Assembly: GCA_026393975.1 (NCBI GenBank)
Contig: JAPKZD010000018.1
Coordinates: forward strand, 62,001-126,000
Source: Candidatus Aminicenantota bacterium
GTDB taxonomy: Bacteria; Acidobacteriota; Aminicenantia; Aminicenantales; Saccharicenantaceae
Length of the DNA stretch: 64,000 bases
Direction of reading: 5' to 3'
The translations under genes were made by a program, and so were the position numbers. Every line of letters starts with the position of its first letter. Position 1 is the first letter of the stretch. Shown one piece after another: positions 15,038 to 23,300 of the stretch. The notes under the pieces were generated by a model. It made no database searches and was not told the DNA's origin. It saw nothing but the letters and a program-made list of their open reading frames with translations.

Positions 15038-17191
15038 CTACACTCTCTCGACAGACAAAACCTCTTTCAGCGCGGAGATGCGCTGCGTGATGTCCTCGAG
15101 ATGGCGGATGTCCCGGATCCTGATGTCCAGCCTGATCTTGGCCTTGCCCTCGGCGAGCATCGCCGCCTCGGCCTTGGAGATGTTCCCCTCGAGCCCCGCG
15201 ACCGCGGTGGCCACCTTGGCCAGGACCCCGGGCGAGTCCTCGGACTTGACCAGGAGACGGGCCTTGAACGTCCCGGAAAAGGCCGGGTCCCAAGACACCT
15301 CGACCAGCCGCTGACCGTCCAGGATTTCCTTTGTCACGAGCGGGCAACGGAGAGAATGGATGCTCAGCCCCTTCCCCGCCGTGATGTACCCGACGACGGG
15401 CTCGCCCTTGACCGGAGAGCAGCACTTCGCCAGCTTGATCATCTGTCCATCGATGTCTTTGATCCTGACCCCCGGCCCCGGGCCCGGAGCGAACCTGGCC
15501 GCCGCTTTCCCGAGCAGGCCCGGCCGGCGCGGCGTGACCCGGCCGGCGGGGAAGACGGCTTCGATGAGTTCGGGGTTGACGACGATCTTGCCGAGCCCCG
15601 CCTGCCTGTAAAACTCCTCCATGGACGCGGCCCTCGGGCCGAGGGTGGCGGCCAACTGCCGGGCGAGATCCTCCTCCCTCCGGAATTCGGCGGGGAGGAT
15701 GTACTTGCGGATCTCCCGTTCCCAGAGCTTCCGTCCCAGGGCGACGCTCGTCGTCCGGCTCTTGAGGTTGAGCCAGCGCTTGAGTTGCTGGCGCGCGCCG
15801 GCGGTCGCGGCCGAGGCGAGCAGGCCCCGCGTCGGCGTCCTCTCGTCCGACGTCAGGATCTCCACGATGTCCCCCGTCTTGAGAACGGTCTTGAGCGGGG
15901 ACGCGGAGCCGTTGACCCGAGCCCCGGACGCGTGGAGCCCGATCTCCGAGTGGATCTTGAAGGCGAAGTCGAGGGCCGTGGCGCCGGGCGGGAGGTCGAT
16001 GACTTTTCCCTTGGGAGTGAAGACGTAGACCTCCTCCGGGATGAGGTTTGTTTTCAGGCTGCGAAGGAACTCCCGCGGGTTCTTCTGCTCCTCGAAGAGG
16101 GCGGCCATTTCGCGGAGCCAGTGGAGCCGGCGGTCCTCTTTCATCGGGCCGGGCGGCGAGTCGTCCTTGTACAGCCAATGGGCGGCGATGCCGTTCTCGG
16201 CGAGGTCGTGCATCTCCCGGGTCCGGATCTGGATCTCGAACATTTTCCGTCCCTCGGTGATGAGCGTCGTGTGCAGGGCCTGGTAGAGATTGGGCTTGGG
16301 CATGGCGATGAAATCGCGGAACCGCTGGGGCAGGTGGGGCCAGCGCTGGTGGATGATGCCGAGGAGGGCGTAGCAATTCTTGACGGAGTCGGTGATGACC
16401 CGCAGGGCCAGGAAATCGAAGACTTGGTCGAAGGCGATGTCCCGCCGCTTCATCTTGCTCCAGACGCTGTAAGGGCGCTTGATCCGGGAGAAGACCTCGG
16501 CCGGGATGCCGTTCTCCCGGACGAGCTCCTCGAGCGTCTTCTTCATGGCCTTGAGGTCCGCCTCGGCCGTCCTTCTCCCGGGCTCCACGGACGCGGCGAT
16601 CTTGGCGAACTCCTCGGGGGCCACGTAGCGGAAAGACAGGTCCTCGAGCTCGGCCCGGATGCGCCCCATGCCGAGCCGGTTGGCGATCGGGGCGTAGATG
16701 TCGAGCGTCTCGCGGGCGATCTGCCGCTGCCTCTCCTCGTCGAGGTGCCGGAGGGTCTTGAGGTTGTGGATCCGGTCGGCCAGCTTGATGAAGATGACCC
16801 GGATGTCGTCGGTCATGGCCAGGATGATCTTCCGGATGGTCTCGGCCCGGCGGACTTCGGGCGACACCTCCTGGACCCGGCTGATCTTGGTCACGCCCTC
16901 GACCAGGTCGGCGACCGCCTTGCCGAAATTCTCGCGGATGTCCGCGGCCGTCGCGTCCGTATCCTCGAGGACGTCGTGGAGGAGGGCGGCGACGAGCGTC
17001 GTCTTGTCGAGCTTCATGTCGGCGAGGTAGTCGGCCACTTCGAGCGGATGGCTGAGATAGGGTTCCCCGGAACGGCGGACCTGCCCCTTGTGGGCCTTGC
17101 CGGCGAACACGTAGGCCTTCTGGAGGACGAGGAGCTCTTTTTCGCTGATGTAAGAGGAGGCCTTTTCGAGGATGTCGTCAAACCGGATCAT
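15038..17191 (-). CDS. rel: Bifunctional (p)ppGpp synthetase/hydrolase, RelA/SpoT family
   Basis: A 717-residue Rel. I place the start at MIRFDDILEKASSYIS, preceded by AAGGGGGG, rather than the 857-residue track frame. The N-terminal hydrolase domain has an intact HD motif (LVAALLHDVLEDT near residue 70). The synthetase domain shows FDFLALRVI and FEIQIRTREMHDLAENG. A TGS domain follows (VYVFTPKGKVIDLPPG near residue 390) and the C-terminus carries an ACT domain. The intact HD motif suggests it both makes and degrades the alarmone. It would mediate the stringent response in the cytosol. Confidence 0.95.
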   Translation of the reverse strand: MIRFDDILEKASSYISEKELLVLQKAYVFAGKAHKGQVRRSGEPYLSHPLEVADYLADMKLDKTTLVAALLHDVLEDTDATAADIRENFGKAVADLVEGVTKISRVQEVSPEVRRAETIRKIILAMTDDIRVIFIKLADRIHNLKTLRHLDEERQRQIARETLDIYAPIANRLGMGRIRAELEDLSFRYVAPEEFAKIAASVEPGRRTAEADLKAMKKTLEELVRENGIPAEVFSRIKRPYSVWSKMKRRDIAFDQVFDFLALRVITDSVKNCYALLGIIHQRWPHLPQRFRDFIAMPKPNLYQALHTTLITEGRKMFEIQIRTREMHDLAENGIAAHWLYKDDSPPGPMKEDRRLHWLREMAALFEEQKNPREFLRSLKTNLIPEEVYVFTPKGKVIDLPPGATALDFAFKIHSEIGLHASGARVNGSASPLKTVLKTGDIVEILTSDERTPTRGLLASAATAGARQQLKRWLNLKSRTTSVALGRKLWEREIRKYILPAEFRREEDLARQLAATLGPRAASMEEFYRQAGLGKIVVNPELIEAVFPAGRVTPRRPGLLGKAAARFAPGPGPGVRIKDIDGQMIKLAKCCSPVKGEPVVGYITAGKGLSIHSLRCPLVTKEILDGQRLVEVSWDPAFSGTFKARLLVKSEDSPGVLAKVATAVAGLEGNISKAEAAMLAEGKAKIRLDIRIRDIRHLEDITQRISALKEVLSVERV

Positions 17192-17331
17192 GGACGGACG
17201 CCCCCCTTGTCCAAGGATCGCGGCGGCGGCTTCGAGGGCGTTGGCGGCCGAACACGTCTCGGTCGAGAAAAACGGCCCAGCGTATCGGCATGACAAACGT
17301 TCGCCGGTGGCGAAGACCTCCGATATGACGG

Positions 17332-17631
17332 CTAAGAAGAAGTTTTTTCGGGCTTGGGCTTGGCGGCCTCGGCGGGGGCGGTTTTTGCCGCGGCCTTGGT
17401 CTCGGCGGGAGCAGTCTTCGCCGCGGCCTTGGCCTCGGCGGACGCCGAGCCTTTCTTGGGGTGGTCGGTAATGTACCAGCCGCTCCCCTTGAACTGGATG
17501 GCCGGGGAGGAGATGAGCTTGACGACGGAGCCGCCGCACTTGGGGCACTTCTCGGGCGGCTTGTCCTTGGCTTTCTGGAGCACCTCGCAGACCTCGCGGC
17601 ACTTGGTGCACTGATATTCGTAAATCGGCAT
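17332..17631 (-). CDS. FmdB-family zinc-ribbon protein
   Basis: The start MPIYEYQCTKCREVCEVLQ, seven residues inside the track frame, follows AGGAGAG and is the typical FmdB opening. Two CxxC pairs (CTKC and CPKCGG) form a zinc ribbon. After residue 60 the protein becomes an Ala/Lys/Pro repeat tail (AAKTAPAE units). The family is widespread and its biochemical role is uncertain; a regulatory role was proposed for the founding member. It lies 140 bases upstream of rel on the same strand. Confidence 0.88.
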   Translation of the reverse strand: MPIYEYQCTKCREVCEVLQKAKDKPPEKCPKCGGSVVKLISSPAIQFKGSGWYITDHPKKGSASAEAKAAAKTAPAETKAAAKTAPAEAAKPKPEKTSS

Positions 17632-17699
17632 CGCGGCGCTCTCCTGGTCCAACTTGCGATAAAGAAAATATATTATATCAGAATTCCGTCCGCCTGAGT

Positions 17700-18030
17700 T
17701 AGTGACGGCAATCCCGGGATCATCTTGCAGAGAATCCTAAGTGCCGCGAACGCGGCGACCGCTAAACCTGAGGCCGAGGGGATCGTCTGAGTAAACATAA
17801 GCGATGATTTAGTCGGTCGGCGTGACGGACGAGGGCAGTTTCAGGGGAAACCGCCAAAACGTGTTTGAGCTCGGCGTAGCGCACGCCAAGCGAGTTGTTT
17901 TGGCGCCGAGTCCGGTGCGATGACCGGCGTGAAGAATTAAACCCATTCGACTCCCCGGCCTTAAGCCCGGGGATATGCGCAGGGTTAATACTGAGCGTCA
18001 CCAACCCAGTTTTAAAAAGGGGGTTGGTGG
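17700..18030 (-). mobile_element. Palindrome-rich non-coding remnant resembling an IS200/IS605 (tnpB) right end
   Basis: No intact gene is found in the 440 bases between the FmdB-type gene and the MEMO gene. Read on the minus strand it has an inverted repeat CACCAACCC / GGGTTGGTG (17999-18029), a GC hairpin CCCCGGGCTTAAGGCCGGGG (17953-17972), and an open frame of 80 codons ending LNHRLCLLRRSPRPQV. That ending, with the nested TCAGACGATCCCCTCGG, reminds me of tnpB 3' ends that overlap guide RNA scaffolds. The hairpin plus GGGGAGTC is repeated near 42.8 kb. I infer a decayed or miniature IS605-type element; a stand-alone structured RNA is the alternative. Confidence 0.4.
17953..17972. repeat. 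GC hairpin repeat, copy A
   Basis: CCCCGG and CCGGGG arms surround CTTAAG-like centre bases. On the minus strand it is flanked by TTAACCC upstream and GGGGAGTC downstream, the same flanks as the hairpin at 42811-42830, so the two are copies of one repeat family. Confidence 0.6.
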
Positions 18031-18073
18031 CAGCGAACGTATCACCGCGCGGACGTCGATGATACCCCGAGGC

Positions 18074-19531
18074 CTACTCGTGGAAGACAATGGCCTCGAA
18101 GACATAGAGTTTGGCGCCCTGCCGCCAGGCGTCCGGCGGCAGGCCGGCCTTGAGAGAGGCCTGCTCGAGGAAGGTCTCCCGGTCCCATTTGTTCTCGACC
18201 GGGACCTGGGGCAAGAGGACGCCCTTCAACCCGCCCCGGGCGACGATCAGGCCGTGCCGGCCGACGGTGACCTGCCGCGGGTCGGTGATCTTCCGGACCG
18301 GCGTCAAAACGGAGATCTCGAACTTGAGGTCCTTGAGCTCGGCGGGCCTGACGGGAGGGAAACGTGGATCCTCGGTCGCCGCGTAGACCGCCGCCCGGAT
18401 GACGGCCTGGCCCAGCGGGGCGACGGACTCGATGAATCCGATGCAGCCGCGCAGGTCCCCGCTCTTCGTGAGCGTCACGAACACGCCTCGCGGCTCCAGG
18501 AACTTCGCCTTTCCGGAGGCATCCTCGATCGCCGCGCGCCTCTCGACGACTTCGGTCACGGCCGCCCGGGCCATGCGGAGGAGCTCGGTTTTTTCTTCGG
18601 GCGTGAGCGAGTACTCGTCGCCCTCTTCGGGGCCGGGCCCGAGGACAACGGGGCCGGCGCCGGAGAGGATGGCTGCGGCCAGATAACCGACGACCGGGCC
18701 GCCGAAGCCGGACGAATCGGTCCGGGCTAGGATCTCGACTCTGGGGTGGCCCGCTTTCTCGGCCAGGAGCAGGACGGCGGCGACGGGACCGCCGCCGCAC
18801 ATGATGTTCTCCCCGGCCTCGGTTTTGCGGATGAGACCTTCCGTGTTCACGGCCCGGATGAGCGCGGCGGTCGCGGCGTCGGTCGCCTGCGCTTCGGCCT
18901 TCGGCAGGAAATGGGACAGGTCCGTCGAGGCCACGACGAGGACGTTTTTCGCGAGACAGGTTTTCTCGAGCGCCGCGGCCAGGGTGCGGATGGTCGGGCG
19001 GGTCTGGTGGCCCATGACGATGGGGACGATGGCCGCCCCGGGCAGGACTTTCTGGATGAAAGGGACCTGGACCTCGACCGAGTGTTCTTCGGCGAAAGCT
19101 TCGGGCCGGAACCGGAAACCCGAGGCCTTGGCGATTTCCTTGGCCAGGGCGGCATCGACGCGGGCGACTCCGAGCGGGGTTTCAAAGCCGCCGTCGGGCC
19201 AGATGGAACAGCCCTCGAACGCGACGCGGTGGGACGGGCCGATGATGACAACCGTGTCGATCGCCCGGTCCCGGACCAGGGCATAGGCCGCGGCGGCCGT
19301 CCGGCCCGAATACACGTACCCGGCGTGCGGAACGATGAGGGCCAAGATCTTGCCGGAGGGGGCGGCGGCCGGGGCGGCGGCCGCGAGATAACCTTCGATA
19401 TCGGCCGCCAGCTTGGCCGGTTCGGCCGGGTAGAACTGGCCGGCGAAGGCCGCCGGCCTGAGGCCCTGGCCTGCCGCCTGGGCCAGAGCCACGACCGTCA
19501 TCCCGGCCAGAAACCACAGGTTTTTTCTCAT
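18074..19531 (-). CDS. Secreted MEMO1-AMMECR1 fusion protein (AmmeMemoRadiSam system B+A)
   Basis: A 485-residue protein with an N-terminal signal peptide (MRKNLWFLAGMTVVALAQAA). Residues about 25-290 are a MEMO1 domain: LRPAAFAGQFYPAEPAKLA, IVPHAGYVYSGRTAA, and the metal-site histidines in PSHRVAFEG, EEHSVEVQVPF and STDLSHF. Residues about 310-485 are an AMMECR1 domain with FLEPRGVFVTLTKSGDLRGC IGFIES. The two domains belong to the AmmeMemoRadiSam set, but no radical-SAM gene is nearby. The family's reaction is not established to my knowledge. Export to the periplasm is inferred from the leader. Confidence 0.85.
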   Translation of the reverse strand: MRKNLWFLAGMTVVALAQAAGQGLRPAAFAGQFYPAEPAKLAADIEGYLAAAAPAAAPSGKILALIVPHAGYVYSGRTAAAAYALVRDRAIDTVVIIGPSHRVAFEGCSIWPDGGFETPLGVARVDAALAKEIAKASGFRFRPEAFAEEHSVEVQVPFIQKVLPGAAIVPIVMGHQTRPTIRTLAAALEKTCLAKNVLVVASTDLSHFLPKAEAQATDAATAALIRAVNTEGLIRKTEAGENIMCGGGPVAAVLLLAEKAGHPRVEILARTDSSGFGGPVVGYLAAAILSGAGPVVLGPGPEEGDEYSLTPEEKTELLRMARAAVTEVVERRAAIEDASGKAKFLEPRGVFVTLTKSGDLRGCIGFIESVAPLGQAVIRAAVYAATEDPRFPPVRPAELKDLKFEISVLTPVRKITDPRQVTVGRHGLIVARGGLKGVLLPQVPVENKWDRETFLEQASLKAGLPPDAWRQGAKLYVFEAIVFHE

Positions 19532-19647
19532 GGACCTTCTCCCCGGCGCGCTCCGCGCGCGCCCCGACTTTCAATATATCGGCGGCGGAACTAAAAAGCA
19601 AATTGACTTTTTCCAGGATTCAAATAAAATGAAAGGGGAAGGTTACG

Positions 19648-19782
19648 ATGAAAGGCTTCTTCAAGTTTCTGCTGGCCGTGCTGACGGTGGGTTCTGCGTT
19701 TTTCCTTGGTCTTTACCTCGGGGGAGAGAAGGAAAAGTCCAAGATCCCGATATTCCAGGAAGAGCCCGAAAGCCACGACTGA
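19648..19782 (+). CDS. Small single-pass membrane protein (44 aa)
   Basis: Too short for the ORF track. It reads MKGFFKFLLAVLTVGSAFFL, then GLYLGGEKEKSKIPIFQEEP and ends SHD. A ribosome-binding site GGGGAAGG lies before the ATG. One N-terminal hydrophobic helix is followed by a charged tail, so it is membrane-anchored or weakly secreted. Function unknown. It is the first of a co-directional run leading into lolB-ispE. Confidence 0.6.
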   Translation: MKGFFKFLLAVLTVGSAFFLGLYLGGEKEKSKIPIFQEEPESHD

Positions 19783-19854
19783 GCGGTCCGCGGTCCGTCC
19801 GGTATAGAAGGAAATCCTTTTTCCCCGCCCGGGGAAGAAGAAGAGGGTCGAACG

Positions 19855-20070
19855 ATGAGTTGGAGTACCTACGCCATCCTGATCGTCTTTGCGGCGTTCG
19901 TCCTACTGCTCATCCTCAACCCCAACATGTCCTGTTTCGGAAAACGCATCACGTCTCCGTTCTATCCGCTCCTCCGGAAAAAGCGGCTGAAGGGTAAGCC
20001 CGGCGCGGCGACGGGCGACGGGGCCGGGGAGAAGACGGCGAAGAAAACCGAAGATTATGGCTTTCGTTAG
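19855..20070 (+). CDS. Small membrane protein (71 aa), unknown function
   Basis: It begins MSWSTYAILIVFAAFVLLLI, one membrane helix, then NPNMSCFGKRITSPFYPLLR and a lysine-rich cytoplasmic tail. The stop overlaps the lolB-like start by 14 bases, and a purine-rich AGAAGAGGG precedes the ATG. The overlap and codon pattern suggest it is translated with lolB. No family recognised. Confidence 0.6.
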   Translation: MSWSTYAILIVFAAFVLLLILNPNMSCFGKRITSPFYPLLRKKRLKGKPGAATGDGAGEKTAKKTEDYGFR

Positions 20071-20740
20071 CCCTTCGCCCCGGCGTCTCGGCCTGCCCGG
20101 GCTCCTGGGCCTTCTCGCGGTACTCGCCGCGTGCGTCGGGCGCGCTCCCGTTCTCGTTCCCCCGTCCCGCGGCGTCGAAGCCATCGAAGGGTTCGGCTCG
20201 GCATCCATGCGAGGAGAGGACGCGGCGGTCAAGGGAAAATTCGCCTTCCTCTTCCGCCGGCCGGGCCTCGGCCGGGTCGAAGCCGTCGACCCGATCGGCA
20301 GGACGGCGTTCCTCATGATCTTCCGCGAGGACAGGGCCTACTTCGTCGTGCCGAGAAAAAAGGTCTACGCCGAAGAAGTGCCGGAGGTCCTGATGAAGCG
20401 GTTCCTGGGGATCTCCCTTCTGCCCGACGAGGCCCTCCGCCTCCTCAGCGGGACATGGGCGGACGCCGGCGCCGGGAGCGGCTGGAACGTGGAACAGGAC
20501 GAACGGGGACGGGTCGCCCGCGGCCGGCGGGACGGCTTCGCGTTCACGGTCCTGGGGTTCTTCCCGGGGGCGGGAATCCCGAGGGATATCGGACTTTCGG
20601 GGCCGGGGACGTCCGGGCGGATGAAGGTCCTCAAGCTCGGCTTCAACCCGCCGCCGCGGGAAGCGGCCTTCGACGTGTCCTTTCTCCGCGGCTATGTCCT
20701 GAAAACGTGGGAGGAGATCCTGGAGCTCCTGGACAGATGA
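20057..20740 (+). CDS. lolB: LolB-like outer-membrane lipoprotein
   Basis: A 227-residue protein with a lipobox (LAVLAAC, Cys near residue 26). The mature part contains GKFAFLFRRPGLGRVEAVDP and GRTAFLMIFREDRAYFVVP, the half-barrel strands of LolB/DUF4292 proteins. LolB receives lipoproteins from LolA and inserts them in the outer membrane. Gene order is strong support: lolB-ispE-prs-(rplY)-pth is a known conserved string, and that string follows here. Its stop overlaps the ispE ATG (ATGA). Sequence similarity by eye is modest, so the symbol rests partly on context. Confidence 0.65.
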   Translation: MAFVSPSPRRLGLPGLLGLLAVLAACVGRAPVLVPPSRGVEAIEGFGSASMRGEDAAVKGKFAFLFRRPGLGRVEAVDPIGRTAFLMIFREDRAYFVVPRKKVYAEEVPEVLMKRFLGISLLPDEALRLLSGTWADAGAGSGWNVEQDERGRVARGRRDGFAFTVLGFFPGAGIPRDIGLSGPGTSGRMKVLKLGFNPPPREAAFDVSFLRGYVLKTWEEILELLDR

Positions 20741-21603
20741 CCGTCAAGTCCTTCGCCAAAATCAACCTCGGTCTGGAGATCGTCGGCAAGAGGCCGGACG
20801 GCTACCACGACATCCGAACCCTTTTCCAGACGATTTCCCTCGCGGACGAACTCGTCTTCGAACCCGCCCCGGCCGGCACCATCCATCTCGCCGGGGACGA
20901 CCCTTCCGTGGCTTGGGACGAGACGAACCTTGTCCATCGGGCGGCCCATCTCCTCCGGGAAAAAGCGGGGACGGACCAGGGCGCCCGGATCCTGGTCAAA
21001 AAGAGCGTCCCCGCCGGCCGGGGGCTCGGCGGCGGCAGTTCCAACGCGGCGGCGGCGCTCCTGGGCCTCAACCGGATGTGGGGACTCGACCTCGACGCGC
21101 CCGGACTGGCCGGGCTGGCCCGGCGCCTGGGAGCCGATGTCCCCTTTTTCCTGCACGGGGGGCTTTGCCTGGGAGAGGACATTGGGGATCGCCTGACCCG
21201 CCTCCCCGACTTCGCCCCCCTCCCCTGCCTCCTCGTCTTCCCGCCGTTCCCCATCCCGACGGCGTCGATCTACGCCGGCATCGCGCCGCCCTTGACTTCT
21301 GCGGGCAAAGTCAGTAAAATTATGCGTTTTCTGGAGTCCGGCGACTTCGGTCTTTTAGAAAACGACCTGGAACACGTCATTTTCCGGGCTCATCCCGAGC
21401 TCGAAAGCTGGAAAAGGTTTTTCCGGGAGCAGGGGGCTATCCTGTCCCAGGTCAGCGGGTCGGGCTCGGCGGTTTATGGGCTTTTCGCCGACGCGGAGAG
21501 CGCTATGGAGGCGCAGAAGAGGCTCCCCGGAACGCCTGCCGCCCGGCTCGCGGCGACCTTGCCGCGGGAGGGCTATTGGGCACAGCTCGGTGCTGGGGCG
21601 TAG
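20737..21603 (+). CDS. ispE: 4-diphosphocytidyl-2-C-methyl-D-erythritol kinase
   Basis: A 288-residue GHMP kinase of the MEP isoprenoid pathway. The start MTVKSFAKINLGLEIVGKRP is the family opening, and the ATP-binding loop is PAGRGLGGGSSNAAAALLG near residue 90. The C-terminal GSGSAVYGLF closes the GHMP fold. It starts in the ATGA overlap with lolB. Its last ten bases, including the stop TAG, are also the first ten bases of the tRNA-Gln gene. Confidence 0.96.
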   Translation: MTVKSFAKINLGLEIVGKRPDGYHDIRTLFQTISLADELVFEPAPAGTIHLAGDDPSVAWDETNLVHRAAHLLREKAGTDQGARILVKKSVPAGRGLGGGSSNAAAALLGLNRMWGLDLDAPGLAGLARRLGADVPFFLHGGLCLGEDIGDRLTRLPDFAPLPCLLVFPPFPIPTASIYAGIAPPLTSAGKVSKIMRFLESGDFGLLENDLEHVIFRAHPELESWKRFFREQGAILSQVSGSGSAVYGLFADAESAMEAQKRLPGTPAARLAATLPREGYWAQLGAGA

Positions 21604-21665
21604 CCAAGCGGTAAGGCAACGGACTTTGGCTCCGTCATTCGGAGGTTCGAATCCTCCCGCCCCAG
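21594..21665 (+). tRNA. tRNA-Gln (anticodon TTG)
   Basis: A complete 72-base cloverleaf: acceptor TGGGGCG / CGCCCCA with discriminator G, anticodon stem ACGGA / TCCGT with loop CTTTGGC, and T arm GGAGG-TTCGAAT-CCTCC. The anticodon TTG reads CAA. The U1-A72 pair is typical of bacterial tRNA-Gln. CCA is not encoded. It overlaps the ispE 3' end by ten bases and lies 29 bases before prs. Confidence 0.97.
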
Positions 21666-21694
21666 TTCGGACGATATAAGGCGAGGAAAAGACG

Positions 21695-22624
21695 ATGAAG
21701 GTATTCACGGGATCATCGAACACGGCCCTGGCCCGGGAGATCGTCGATTACCTGAAGATCGACCTCGGGCGGTGCGTCCTCAACCGGTTCAGCGACGGCG
21801 AGATCCACTTCTATATCGACGAGAACGTCCGCGGCGAGGACGTGTTCATCATCCAATCGGGGTCGTCCGACGCGAACAGTCACCTCATGGAGCTGTTCAT
21901 CATGATCGACGCCTTCAAGAGATCGTCCGCGGGCCGGATCACCGCCGTCATCCCTTACTTCCCCTATGCCCGGCAGGACTGGAAAGACCGGCCCCGGGTC
22001 CCGATCTCGGCCCGCCTCGTCTCGGACCTGATCGAAAAAGCGGGGGCCAACCGCATTCTGACCATGGACCTCCATTCGCCGCAGATCCAGGGTTTCTTCT
22101 CGATCCCCGTTGACAACCTCATGGCTGCGCCCGTCCTGGCCAACCACATCAAGACGCTGAAGCTCGAGGACCTGACCATCGTTTCCCCCGACGCCGGGGG
22201 GGTCGGCCGGGCCCGCGTGTTCGCCCAGCGGCTGAACGCCAAGCTGGCCATCATCGACAAGAGACGGCCCGCGCCCAACGTGGCCAAGGTCCTGCACGTC
22301 ATCGGCGAGGTCGCCGATCAGAACGTCGTCATCTTCGACGACATCGTCGACACGGCCGGGACCCTGACCCTCAGCGCGGACGCCCTGGTCAAGGAGGGCG
22401 CCAAGAGGATCTTCAGCGCCTGCACGCATCCCGTCCTGACGGGGCCGGCCCTCGACAGGATCGACAAATCGAAACTGGAACGCGTCTTCGTGACCAATAC
22501 GATACCGTTGACGGAAAGGGCCGCCGCCTCCGGAAAATTAGCCGTCCTTTCCGTCGCCGAACTCTTCGGAGAGGCAATCCGGAGGATCAACGAGGGGAGC
22601 TCGGTGAGCTCTCTCTTCGCTTAA
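21695..22624 (+). CDS. prs: Ribose-phosphate pyrophosphokinase (PRPP synthetase)
   Basis: A 309-residue class I PRPP synthetase. Landmarks are RFSDGEIHFYIDENVRGEDVF, IPYFPYARQDWKDRPRVPIS, and the PRPP-binding loop VVIFDDIVDTAGTL near residue 215. It converts ribose-5-phosphate and ATP to PRPP, feeding nucleotide, His and Trp synthesis. It follows the tRNA gene and precedes rplY, the widely conserved order. Confidence 0.97.
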   Translation: MKVFTGSSNTALAREIVDYLKIDLGRCVLNRFSDGEIHFYIDENVRGEDVFIIQSGSSDANSHLMELFIMIDAFKRSSAGRITAVIPYFPYARQDWKDRPRVPISARLVSDLIEKAGANRILTMDLHSPQIQGFFSIPVDNLMAAPVLANHIKTLKLEDLTIVSPDAGGVGRARVFAQRLNAKLAIIDKRRPAPNVAKVLHVIGEVADQNVVIFDDIVDTAGTLTLSADALVKEGAKRIFSACTHPVLTGPALDRIDKSKLERVFVTNTIPLTERAAASGKLAVLSVAELFGEAIRRINEGSSVSSLFA

Positions 22625-22634
22625 GGAGAACAAG

Positions 22635-23297
22635 ATGAACATCGTCGTCAAGAGCGAGAAACGCCAGGGGCTGGGGTCCAACGCCGCGCGCCGCCTGCGG
22701 GCGCAGGGCTTCGTCCCGGTCGTCCTGTACGGGGAATCGATGGAGAACCAGCCCCTCGTCGTGAGCAAGAAGGACATCGTCCAGATCCTGAGGCTCGAGT
22801 CGGGGGAGAACACGATCTTCAAGGTCGCCGTCGACGCCGACATATACGACGCCATGATCAAGGACCTGCAGATCGACCCGGTCACCGACGAGCTCCTCCA
22901 CGCCGACCTCATCCGGATCTCCATGGACAAGCCGGTGCGGGTCACGGTCCCCATCGTCCATCACGGCGAGCCCGTGGGCGTCAAGACCGAGGGCGGCTTC
23001 GTCGACTTCATCACCCGCGAAATCGAGGTCGAGTGCCTGCCGCGGGACATCCCGGAGAGCCTGTCGATCGACATCTCCGAGCTCCATGTCCACCAGTCGT
23101 TCAAGGCCGAGGGCATGGCCATCCCGGCCGGTATCCGGCTCATCACCGAGCCCGCGACCGTCCTTGTCCTCGTGTCCCTTCCCCACAAGGAAGAGGAATT
23201 CCCCGGCGAAAAGCCGGAAGAAGCCGTGGCCGAGGAGCCCAAGGAGCCCGAGGTCATCAAGAAGGAGCGGGCCGAGAAGGAAGAGCCGGAGAAATAA
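22635..23297 (+). CDS. rplY: 50S ribosomal protein L25 / general stress protein CTC
   Basis: A 220-residue CTC-type protein. The N-terminal 5S rRNA-binding domain covers about residues 1-90 (GLGSNAARRLRAQGFVPVVL). The C-terminal TL5/CTC beta domain runs to about 185, and an acidic/lysine tail (EEPKEPEVIKKERAEKEE) ends it. The length is that of the long form, not the short E. coli L25. It sits 10 bases after prs and 3 before pth. Confidence 0.95.
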   Translation: MNIVVKSEKRQGLGSNAARRLRAQGFVPVVLYGESMENQPLVVSKKDIVQILRLESGENTIFKVAVDADIYDAMIKDLQIDPVTDELLHADLIRISMDKPVRVTVPIVHHGEPVGVKTEGGFVDFITREIEVECLPRDIPESLSIDISELHVHQSFKAEGMAIPAGIRLITEPATVLVLVSLPHKEEEFPGEKPEEAVAEEPKEPEVIKKERAEKEEPEK

Positions 23298-23300
23298 TCC

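Noticed and set aside
15101-17293. 730-residue plus-strand ORF opposite rel
   Set aside because: The minus-strand frame has all Rel domains; the plus frame is a composition shadow.
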